Origin: Halobaculum gomorrense
Lineage (GTDB): Archaea > Halobacteriota > Halobacteria > Halobacteriales > Haloferacaceae
Assembly (NCBI RefSeq): GCF_900129775.1
Contig: NZ_FQWV01000001.1
Span: 455,780 to 519,779, forward strand
Reading direction: 5' to 3'
DNA: 64,000 bases
This document shows, piece by piece, positions 53,667-61,254 of this stretch. The first letter of the stretch is position 1. Each line of letters opens with the position of its first letter. The notes under the pieces were generated by a model, which was not told where the DNA came from, searched no databases, and worked only from the letters and a program-made list of their open reading frames with translations. The position numbers were made by a program, and so were the translations under genes.

Positions 53667-56411
53667 ATGACGACCGACGCCGGCGGCATCGTGGGCGAGT
53701 TCCTCTCGCTGAAGGAGTCGACTGACGCGGACGTGCTCGCGATGCAGTGCGGCGACTTCTACGAGTTCTTCGCCGACGACGCCGAGCTCGTCGCCGACGA
53801 GCTCGACCTCAAGGTGTCGCAGAAGTCGAGCCACGGCTCCTCGTACCCGATGGCGGGCGTCCCCCTCTCCGAGCTGACGCCGTACCTGACGGCGCTCGTC
53901 GAGCGCGGCTACCGCGTCGCCGTCGCCGAGCAGTACGAGACCGACGATGGCCACGCCCGCGAGATCGAACGCGTCGTCTCCCCCGGCACCGTCGTCGACC
54001 CCGACGGCGCCGAGGCGCGCTACCTCGCGGCCGTCGAACACGAGGCGAACGCCGACGGCGACCCCTGGGGCGTCGCCTTCGCGGAGGTGACGACCGGCCG
54101 GTTCCACGCCGCCGCCGTCTCGGACCTCGACGACGTGCGCGCGGAGCTCCATCGGTTCTCCCCGGTCGAGCTGCTCCCCGGGCCGGGCGTTCGCGAGGAC
54201 GACGCGCGCCTCGCCGACCTCCGGGACTCGACCGACGCCAGACTCACCCTCCACGAGGCGGAGGCGTTCGCGCCCGGTCGCGCCCGGCACCGCCTCGGCG
54301 ACCACTTCGGGCAGCAGGCGCTCGGGGCCGTCGGCCTCGACGCGGACCCCGCGGTCGCCGCCGCCGGCGCGGTGCTCCACTACGTCGAGGAGACCGGCGC
54401 GGGCGTGCTGGCGTCGATGACGCGGCTCGGGGGGCTCGATCCCGGCGGTCGGGTCGCGCTCGACGCGACGACCCAGCGCAACCTCGAACTCATCGAGACG
54501 ATGCAGGGCGACTCGACCGGCACCCTGCTTTCCACGCTCGACCACACCGAGACGGCCGCCGGCACGCGGCTGCTGCGCGAGTGGCTCACGCGGCCGCAGC
54601 GCGACCGCGCGGAGTTGGAGCGCCGCGGCGCCGCCGTCGCGGCGTTCGCCGGGGCGGCGCTGGCGCGCGACCGCCTGCTCGACGCGCTCGACGGGACCGC
54701 GGACCTCGAACGGCTCGCCGCGCGCGCGACGAGCGGGTCGGCGGGGCCGCGCGATCTGGTCGCGGTCCGCTCAGCGCTGGGGCGGCTCCCGGAGCTGGCC
54801 GCCGCCATCGACGGCACCGACCTCGCGGACTCTCCGGTCCCCGACGTGCTCGCGCGCCCCGACCAGGCGGCCGCCCGCGACCTCCACGACGAACTGCGCG
54901 AGGCGCTGGCCGAGGAGCCGCCGGGGAGCATCGCCGGCGACGGCGGCGTCATTGCCCGCGGCTACAACGAGGAGCTGGACGAGCTGGTGGCGGAGTACGA
55001 GGAGGCCGTCGAGTGGCTCGACACGCTCGCCGAGCGCGAGAAGCGCCGCCACGGACTCTCGCACGTCTCCGTCGACCGCAACAAGACGGACGGCTACTAC
55101 ATCCAGGTCGGCAAGTCGGTCGCGGGACAGGTGCCCGAGCACTACCGCGAGATCAAGACGCTGAAGAACTCCAAGCGGTTCGTCACCGAGGAGCTTGAGG
55201 AGCGCGAGCGGGCGGTGTTGCGCATGGAGGAGCGCCGCGAGGACCTCGAACGGCGGATCTTCGAGGAGGTCCGCGAGCGCGTCGCGGGCGAGGCCGAACT
55301 CCTCCAGGACGTGGGCCGGGCGCTCGCGGAACTGGACGTGCTCGCGGCGCTGGGCCACCACGCGGCGACCAACGACTGGACCCGACCCGAGTTCACCGAC
55401 GACGACGAGCTCCGGATCGAGGCGGGCCGCCACCCGGTCGTCGAGCAGACGACCGACTTCGTGCCCAACGACCTGGACATGGACCGCGAGCGGGGCTTCC
55501 TCATCGTGACGGGGCCGAACATGAGCGGCAAGTCCACCTACATGCGCCAGTGCGCGCTGATCGCGCTGCTCGCGCAGACCGGCTCGTTCGTCCCCGCCGA
55601 CGCCGCGACGCTCCCGCTCGTCGACGGTATCTACACCCGGGTGGGCGCGCTCGACGAACTGGCGCAGGGTCGCTCGACGTTCATGGTCGAGATGCAGGAG
55701 CTGTCGAACATCCTCCACTCGGCGACCGAGGACTCCCTCGTGATCCTCGACGAGGTGGGGCGCGGGACCGCCACCTACGACGGCATCTCCATCGCGTGGG
55801 CGGCGACGGAGTACCTGCACAACGAGGTGCGCGCGAAGACCCTGTTTGCGACCCACTACCACGAGCTGACCGCGCTCGCGGAGCACCTCCCGCGGGTCGC
55901 GAACGTCCACGTCGCGGCCGAGGAGCGCGACGGCGACGTGACCTTCCTCCGGCGGGTGCGCGAGGGACCGACCGACCGGAGCTACGGCGTCCACGTCGCG
56001 GACCTCGCGGGCGTCCCCGGCCCGGTCGTCGGCCGAGCGGACGACGTGCTCGATCGCCTGCGCGAGGAGAAGGCCATCGAAGCGAAGGGATCCGGTGGCG
56101 GCGACGAAGATGCCGGCGGCACGACCCAGGCCGTCTTCGACCTCTCTGCGGGGCAGTTCGCCGGCGCGGGCGGCGGGGACGGGGACCGGGGCGACGACGG
56201 TGGCGAGACCGGACGCGACGAGACCGGGGGTACATTTGCGGCCCACGCGGGTAACGGCGCCGCGGCGACGAGCGCCGTCGCAGAGTCCGAACGCGATCCG
56301 GCCGTCGAAGAGGTGCTCACGGCGCTTCGTGGGACGGACCTAACTGAGATGTCGCCGGTGGAACTGATGGCGACGGTGCAGGAGTGGCAAGACCGGCTCG
56401 ACGACGAGTGA
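53667..56411 (+). CDS. mutS: DNA mismatch repair protein MutS
   Basis: 914-residue mismatch sensor. The N-terminal mismatch-recognition domain carries F-x-E in QCGDFYEFFADD. The connector, lever and clamp domains run to about residue 600. The ATPase domain shows Walker A GPNMSGKST, TRVGALDELAQGRSTFMVEM, Walker B ILDEVGRGT and THYHEL. The C-terminal extension has an Asp/Gly low-complexity stretch (about residues 810-880) then a final helix (LTEMSPVELMATVQEWQDRL) that resembles the MutS dimerisation tail. GCTTTACCCC about 30 bases upstream is the likely promoter. Works with MutL. Confidence 0.96.
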   Translation: MTTDAGGIVGEFLSLKESTDADVLAMQCGDFYEFFADDAELVADELDLKVSQKSSHGSSYPMAGVPLSELTPYLTALVERGYRVAVAEQYETDDGHAREIERVVSPGTVVDPDGAEARYLAAVEHEANADGDPWGVAFAEVTTGRFHAAAVSDLDDVRAELHRFSPVELLPGPGVREDDARLADLRDSTDARLTLHEAEAFAPGRARHRLGDHFGQQALGAVGLDADPAVAAAGAVLHYVEETGAGVLASMTRLGGLDPGGRVALDATTQRNLELIETMQGDSTGTLLSTLDHTETAAGTRLLREWLTRPQRDRAELERRGAAVAAFAGAALARDRLLDALDGTADLERLAARATSGSAGPRDLVAVRSALGRLPELAAAIDGTDLADSPVPDVLARPDQAAARDLHDELREALAEEPPGSIAGDGGVIARGYNEELDELVAEYEEAVEWLDTLAEREKRRHGLSHVSVDRNKTDGYYIQVGKSVAGQVPEHYREIKTLKNSKRFVTEELEERERAVLRMEERREDLERRIFEEVRERVAGEAELLQDVGRALAELDVLAALGHHAATNDWTRPEFTDDDELRIEAGRHPVVEQTTDFVPNDLDMDRERGFLIVTGPNMSGKSTYMRQCALIALLAQTGSFVPADAATLPLVDGIYTRVGALDELAQGRSTFMVEMQELSNILHSATEDSLVILDEVGRGTATYDGISIAWAATEYLHNEVRAKTLFATHYHELTALAEHLPRVANVHVAAEERDGDVTFLRRVREGPTDRSYGVHVADLAGVPGPVVGRADDVLDRLREEKAIEAKGSGGGDEDAGGTTQAVFDLSAGQFAGAGGGDGDRGDDGGETGRDETGGTFAAHAGNGAAATSAVAESERDPAVEEVLTALRGTDLTEMSPVELMATVQEWQDRLDDE

Positions 56412-56528
56412 CTCGGTCGGCGGTCGGCCTCCGCGTCCGCCGCGCGCCACCGACCAGAACGAAATTTGGTGAGAGTTCGCCCGCAGACCGGTCCGAATCC
56501 CGAGACAGTTCCGTCGCAGTTCGGAAAT

Positions 56529-56538
56529 GGTATTTATT
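56529..56538 (+). promoter_or_regulatory. promoter of the double ferritin-like gene
   Basis: GGTATTTATT lies about 29-38 bases before the ATG at 56567, close to the leaderless distance. Confidence 0.5.
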
Positions 56539-56566
56539 CTGATAGGTGATTGGTCTCGGTGTAGCA

Positions 56567-57925
56567 ATGAGCGATACCCCACGCGGCACGGACGCGACGG
56601 ACGGGACGGACGCGACGGACGGGACGAACTCGAATACCGACCGGCTCTCGCGGCGCAGGTTCGGCGGCGCGCTGGCGGCCGTCGGCGCGGCCGGTCTCGC
56701 CGGCTGTTCGAGCAACACCGGCGGCGGCGGGACGCCGACCGGGGGCACGGAGACAGAGATGGACACGCCCATGGATACGGAGACGGAGACGGAGGAGCCG
56801 ACTGAGGCGGCCCCGCCGAACCCGGACATCGACGTGTTGAACTACGCGCTGACGCTGGAACACCTGGAGAACGCCTTCTACCGCGAGGGCTTGGACGAGT
56901 TCTCTGACGACGAACTGATGATGGCCGACTCGCTGTCGACGTTCAGCGAGACGCTGCGCATGCAGGTGCCCGAATACCTCGCGACCGTCGGCGCCCATGA
57001 GGCCGCCCACGTGAGCGCTATCTCCGGGACCATCGAGGACCTCGGCGGCGCACCGGTCGGGGAGGCCGAGTACGACTTCGGCTACTCGACGCCGTCGGAG
57101 TTCCTCGCGACCGCGGGCGCGCTGGAGAACACCGGCGTCGCCGCCTACACGGGCGCGGCGGCCGCGATCAAGCAGAACGCGGTGCTCGGTGCGGCCGCGG
57201 GCATCCAGAGCGTCGAGGCGCGCCACGCGTCGTTCCTCAACCTGATCAACGGCGAGGTGCCGTTCCCGAACGGCGTCGAGACCGCGAGCACCGTCGAGGA
57301 GGTGCTGGAGATCGCCGGCCAGTTCATCACTAGCGAGGTGTCCTCGCCGGCGCCGCTCGACGGCGAGAACGAGCCCGCGGCCGACAGGAAGGCCGACGAC
57401 GACACCAGTGACGTGGAGGTGCTGAACTACGCGCTGACGCTGGAACACCTGGAGAACGCCTTCTACCGTGAGGGCCTGGAGACGTACTCCGACGACGAGC
57501 TGATGAACGCGAGCGTGCTCTCCGACTACGGCGAGGAGCTGCGGATGGCGGTCCCCGGCCACCTCGAAACCGTCGGAGCCCACGAGGCCGCCCACGTGAG
57601 CGCGATCACCGACACCGTGAACCAACTCGGCGGGACGCCCGTCGAGGAGGCGAGCTACGACTTCGGCTACACGAACCCCTCCGAGTTCCTCGGCGTCGCG
57701 CGGGCGCTGGAGAACGTCGGCGTCTCCGCGTACGCCGGACAGGCCGGCACGATCTCGGCGGACGCCGTCTTCGGCGCGGCCGTCGGCATCCACGCCGTCG
57801 AGGCGCGCCACGCGTCGTTCCTCAACGAGCTGAACGTCGAGTCGCCGTTCCCGATGGCTGTCGACGAGCCGCGGACGATGGAGGAGGTCACGGAGATCGC
57901 CGGCCAGTTCATCGTCGAGGAGTGA
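56567..57925 (+). CDS. secreted lipoprotein with two ferritin-like domains
   Basis: 452 residues. A Thr/Asp repeat N-terminus, a twin-arginine motif (LSRRRFGG) and a lipobox ending AGLAGCS (Cys47) export it as a lipoprotein. A Thr/Glu linker precedes domain 1 (about residues 88-255) and domain 2 (about 283-452). These are tandem copies of a four-helix ferritin-like fold (DUF4439 type). Each has TLEHLENAFYREGL, GAHEAAHVSAI and VEARHASFLN, supplying Glu and E-x-x-H metal ligands, so two complete di-metal centres are expected. A role in iron handling or peroxide scavenging is inferred. DNA identity between repeats is unusually high. Confidence 0.88.
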   Translation: MSDTPRGTDATDGTDATDGTNSNTDRLSRRRFGGALAAVGAAGLAGCSSNTGGGGTPTGGTETEMDTPMDTETETEEPTEAAPPNPDIDVLNYALTLEHLENAFYREGLDEFSDDELMMADSLSTFSETLRMQVPEYLATVGAHEAAHVSAISGTIEDLGGAPVGEAEYDFGYSTPSEFLATAGALENTGVAAYTGAAAAIKQNAVLGAAAGIQSVEARHASFLNLINGEVPFPNGVETASTVEEVLEIAGQFITSEVSSPAPLDGENEPAADRKADDDTSDVEVLNYALTLEHLENAFYREGLETYSDDELMNASVLSDYGEELRMAVPGHLETVGAHEAAHVSAITDTVNQLGGTPVEEASYDFGYTNPSEFLGVARALENVGVSAYAGQAGTISADAVFGAAVGIHAVEARHASFLNELNVESPFPMAVDEPRTMEEVTEIAGQFIVEE

Positions 57926-58098
57926 GCGTGTCTGACCGTCTCCGGTCGTCGCGTCCGGCGATCGGGCGGTCGACCGGTCGCGCGCCCCCGCTGACGCGCC
58001 CGACACGCACCGACCGCCCGCGACTCCCGCCGCCCCGCGGGTCGCTCCCGGCGGCCCGCACGCGGCCGGGAACCGGGGCGGGGGTCAGGAGGTAGCGC

Positions 58099-58407
58099 GT
58101 GGTCACGTTGTGGGCGACCGTCGCCCGAGTCGCCGCCGGGGTCAATCTGGTGTTGCTGGCGGCGCTCCTGGTCGTCTGGGGACGCAACGCGCTCCGTCTC
58201 CGCTCGTCGCACGCGCTCGGCTTGAGCACGTTCGCCCTCCTGCTGGCGGCCGAGAACGCCGTGGCGCTGTACTACTACCTCGCCGACCCGACGCTGTCGG
58301 CGTGGTTCTCGTCGTCTGTGCCGCCGGTCGCGTGGCGCGCGATGCTCACGCTGCACCTGTTGGAGACGGTCGCGCTGGTGGCGCTGGTCCGTGTGACCTG
58401 GGACTGA
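58099..58407 (+). CDS. small membrane protein
   Basis: 102 residues from GTG with three hydrophobic segments (VARVAAGVNLVLLAALLVVW, LGLSTFALLLAAENAVALYYY, AMLTLHLLETVALVALV). No family recognised. A short T-run (58433-58438) follows the stop and separates it from the convergent DUF7546-like gene. Start codon choice is tentative. Confidence 0.6.
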   Translation: MVTLWATVARVAAGVNLVLLAALLVVWGRNALRLRSSHALGLSTFALLLAAENAVALYYYLADPTLSAWFSSSVPPVAWRAMLTLHLLETVALVALVRVTWD

Positions 58408-58430
58408 GCGCCCCCGACACGGCCCGATCC

Positions 58431-58439
58431 CGTTTTTTA
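58431..58439 (+). terminator. oligo-T terminator
   Basis: CGTTTTTTA ends the forward small membrane gene and abuts the stop codon of the convergent gene. Confidence 0.45.
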
Positions 58440-59123
58440 GCTGTCGACCGGACAGCCGCGGATTTCGGTGCCGCGCATTCCGTCGGCCAGCCAGAACAGC
58501 GACAACAGCAGCGGGAGCAGCGCGATCAGCGTGAACTCCAACCCCTCGAACGGGAGCGCGAGCAGGAGCCCCGAGCCCCCGACCAGCGAGAGCAGGCCGA
58601 CCAGCACCGCCGACCCGCAGGCGGCACAGCCGGCGCCGAGCGCACCGAGCACGACGCCGACGAGGCTGCCCGCGCCGCCCACGGCGTTGCCGGCGGCGGC
58701 ACCCGCGCGCGCTTCCGCCTCGTCCGCGTCGCCCGCGTCGCCGAACACGCCGTTCTCGCGGAGGTGGTAGGCCGCGACCGCGAGGTTCGCGCCCGTCACC
58801 AGCGCGACGAGGACGAGCATCGCGCCCGCCGCCGGTTCGTAGGAGGTCCCGACGAACGGGTACTGCTCGACGAGGATCGTGAGCCTGGCGTCGAGCGGGA
58901 GGCTCCCGCCGACTACCGTGTCGCGGACGAGCGCGACGTTCTGGGAGAGGGCGAACCCCGAAAGCGCCAGCACTGCGGCAGCGACGGCGACGACCGCGTA
59001 GCCGGGAACGCCGAGCACGAGCCTGACCGTTCGACCGACGAGCCGGAGGTCCCGCTTCGAGGACGGGAGCCGCGGGAGGCCCAGTCGCCGACGCATCCGG
59101 GTGAGCCGTGTCGCGCCGCTCAT
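58437..59123 (-). CDS. membrane protein with C-x-x-C in a transmembrane helix, partner of the DsbA-like lipoprotein
   Basis: 228 residues with about six hydrophobic segments and a basic N-terminus. Within a Gly/Ala-rich helix it carries GAGCAACGSAVL (Cys166 and Cys169, C-A-A-C), and a third Cys lies near the end (IRGCPVD). The start ATG overlaps the stop of the upstream DsbA-like gene by four bases (ATGA), so the pair is cotranscribed. By analogy with DsbB or CcdA, such a membrane dithiol could reoxidise or reduce the partner. Resembles the haloarchaeal DUF7546 type; function unproven. Confidence 0.75.
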   Translation of the reverse strand: MSGATRLTRMRRRLGLPRLPSSKRDLRLVGRTVRLVLGVPGYAVVAVAAAVLALSGFALSQNVALVRDTVVGGSLPLDARLTILVEQYPFVGTSYEPAAGAMLVLVALVTGANLAVAAYHLRENGVFGDAGDADEAEARAGAAAGNAVGGAGSLVGVVLGALGAGCAACGSAVLVGLLSLVGGSGLLLALPFEGLEFTLIALLPLLLSLFWLADGMRGTEIRGCPVDS

Positions 59124-59812
59124 AACTGGAGCGCCGAGGCGACCGTTTCGTAGCTCACGCTGCCCGACGCACGGGTTACGTACGCGCCGTCGCGATAGAG
59201 GAACAGCGTCGGGGTCCGGTTCGCCCCGGCGGCCTCGCCGGCGTCGAGATCCGCTTGCACGGCGTCGTCGTACGCCTTCGCCTCCGCGTCGGCGACGACG
59301 CCGGCCGCATCGAGGTCGGTGTTCGACGAGAGGAACGACTCCGTCCGGTCGAGGACGTTGTCGCCGTTCAACTGCCCCTGCGCGCCGAAGTAGTAGTCGA
59401 ACAGGTCCCAGTACGCCTCGGTGCCGTCGTCGCGGGCGTACACGGCCTCCAACGCCTGGGTCGCGGGATCGCCCCACGGGTAGACGATCGGGTACACACG
59501 CGAGACGAACCGGAGGTCGCCGTCGGCGACCGGGCCGGACTTGAGCCGCGCGCCGGCGTCCCGCTCGAAGTTCCGGCAGGTCGGACACGAGGGGTCCTCG
59601 AAGGCGATTACCGTCGCGCCCGCGTCGACCGAGCCGAGGGAGGGTTGGTCGGCCAGACCCGCGGCGGCAGGGTGTTCGGCGATGGGGGTTCCGGTCCCCG
59701 AACCCCCGGATCCGCCGTTTCCAGAGCTGCCCGCGCCGCCCGTGCAGCCGGCGAGCGCGCCGAGGCCCGCGGCGCCGAGCGTCGAGAGGGCCGCGCGCCG
59801 AGTGACGTTCAT
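59120..59812 (-). CDS. DsbA-like thioredoxin-fold lipoprotein
   Basis: 230 residues. A twin-arginine motif (TRRAALSTLG) and lipobox ending GALAGC (Cys23) indicate an exported, lipid-anchored protein. A Gly/Ser linker follows. The redox motif is CPTC (Cys76, Cys79) in FEDPSCPTCRNF. Helices DATQ-like to YWDLFDYYFGAQGQ lead to the cis-Pro region GANRTPTLFLY. It would form or shuffle disulfides outside the membrane. It is translationally coupled to a membrane C-A-A-C protein. Divergent from rpa1. Confidence 0.9.
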   Translation of the reverse strand: MNVTRRAALSTLGAAGLGALAGCTGGAGSSGNGGSGGSGTGTPIAEHPAAAGLADQPSLGSVDAGATVIAFEDPSCPTCRNFERDAGARLKSGPVADGDLRFVSRVYPIVYPWGDPATQALEAVYARDDGTEAYWDLFDYYFGAQGQLNGDNVLDRTESFLSSNTDLDAAGVVADAEAKAYDDAVQADLDAGEAAGANRTPTLFLYRDGAYVTRASGSVSYETVASALQL

Positions 59813-59988
59813 ACCTGCTATGTGGACACCGCACACAAGGAACTTCACTCGAGTGGGTGCCGGCGACGCACGACCGGAGCGGTCTCGGCGGGCGACGGCA
59901 GTGTCGTGCGTGCCGGAGGTGCCGGCGACCCCGCCGCGAGTGCGCGGTGAGTTTAACAGTTGTCGGGAGGTAGGTTCCGACGGAACAC

Positions 59989-61254
59989 ATGGACATCGAC
60001 GCACACGCCGAGGAGCTCGCCTCCGCTCTCGGCGAAGACACAGCGGAGGTCAAACGCGATCTGGAGAATCTCTTGGAGTACAGCGTGCCGATCGACGAGG
60101 CCAAGCAGTCCGTCCGTCGGAAGTACGGCGGCGCGGGCGGCGCCGACGCGACGCCCTCGTCGGTCGACATCGCAGACATCTCGCCGGATTCGGGCAACGT
60201 CACCGTCACCGTCCGCGTGCTGACGGTCGGCAAGCGGTCGATCCGCTATCAGGGCGACGACACCGTCATCCGTGAGGGCGAACTCGCCGACGAGTCGGGG
60301 ACAGTCTCCTACACCGCCTGGCAGGACTTCGGCTTCGAGCCGGGAGACACGGTCACCGTCGGCAACGCCGGCGTCCGCGAGTGGGAGGGCGAACCCGAAC
60401 TCAACATCGGGCAGTCGTCCTCCGTGGCGATGGAGCAGGACCCGCTCGACGTGCCCGCCGAGGTGGGCGGCGAGCGCGACCTCGTCGACCTGCAGGCGGG
60501 CGACCGCGGCCGCACGGTCGAGGCGAAAGTGCTCGAACTCGAACAGCGCACCATCGACGGCCGCGACGGCGAGACGACGATCCACTCGGGCGTCATCGGC
60601 GACGAGACCGCCCGGCTCCCGTTCACCGACTGGCAGGCCCGCGAGGCGGTCACGAAGGGCGCGGAGCTTCGGCTGGAGGACGTGTACGTCCGGGAGTTCC
60701 GCGGCGTCCCCTCGGTGAACCTCACCGAGTTCACCGAGGTGTCGCCCGCGAGCGTCGCGGTGAGCAACGAGGCGCCGCGCGTCACCATCGGCGAGGCCGT
60801 CGGCTCGGGGGGGATGTACGACGTGGAGGTGCTCGGAAACGTGCTCGAAGTGCGCGACGGCTCCGGGCTCATCGAGCGGTGTCCCGAGTGCGGTCGCCTC
60901 GTCCAGAACGGGCAGTGCCGCAGCCACGGCCAGGTCGACCCCGAGGACGACCTCCGCGTGAAGGCGATCCTCGACGACGGCACCGCGACCGTCACCGCGA
61001 TCCTCGACCGGGATCTGACCGAGGAGATCTACGGCGGCACGCTGGCGGAGGCGCTCGAGGCCGCCCGCGACGCGATGAGCCGCGAGGTCGTCGCCGACGA
61101 CATCGCCGAGACCCTTGTGGGACGCGAGTACCGCGTGCGCGGGCACCTCTCGGTCGACGAGTACGGCGCGAACCTCGACGCGACGGAGTTCGCACCCAGT
61201 GATGACGACCCGGCCGCGCGTGCGGCCGACCTCCTCGCGGAGGTGGACGCGTGA
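59989..61254 (+). CDS. rpa1: replication protein A, Rpa1 type (three OB folds, zinc finger)
   Basis: 421-residue single-stranded-DNA-binding protein. A helical N-terminus (residues 1-45) leads into OB folds at about residues 60-150, 165-255 and 265-400. The third carries a zinc motif with Cys298, Cys301, Cys310 and His313 (RCPECGRLVQNGQCRSH). Size and domain count match Haloferax Rpa1. Its stop overlaps the next gene (GTGA), making an rpa1-rpap1-rpe operon as known in Haloferax. GAGTTTAACA (about 59949-59958) is the promoter. It protects ssDNA in replication and repair. Confidence 0.94.
   Translation: MDIDAHAEELASALGEDTAEVKRDLENLLEYSVPIDEAKQSVRRKYGGAGGADATPSSVDIADISPDSGNVTVTVRVLTVGKRSIRYQGDDTVIREGELADESGTVSYTAWQDFGFEPGDTVTVGNAGVREWEGEPELNIGQSSSVAMEQDPLDVPAEVGGERDLVDLQAGDRGRTVEAKVLELEQRTIDGRDGETTIHSGVIGDETARLPFTDWQAREAVTKGAELRLEDVYVREFRGVPSVNLTEFTEVSPASVAVSNEAPRVTIGEAVGSGGMYDVEVLGNVLEVRDGSGLIERCPECGRLVQNGQCRSHGQVDPEDDLRVKAILDDGTATVTAILDRDLTEEIYGGTLAEALEAARDAMSREVVADDIAETLVGREYRVRGHLSVDEYGANLDATEFAPSDDDPAARAADLLAEVDA

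Noticed and set aside
53747-55198. Arg-rich forward frame inside mutS
   Set aside because: Out-of-frame shadow; consists largely of Arg/Ala/Gly from G+C-rich codons.
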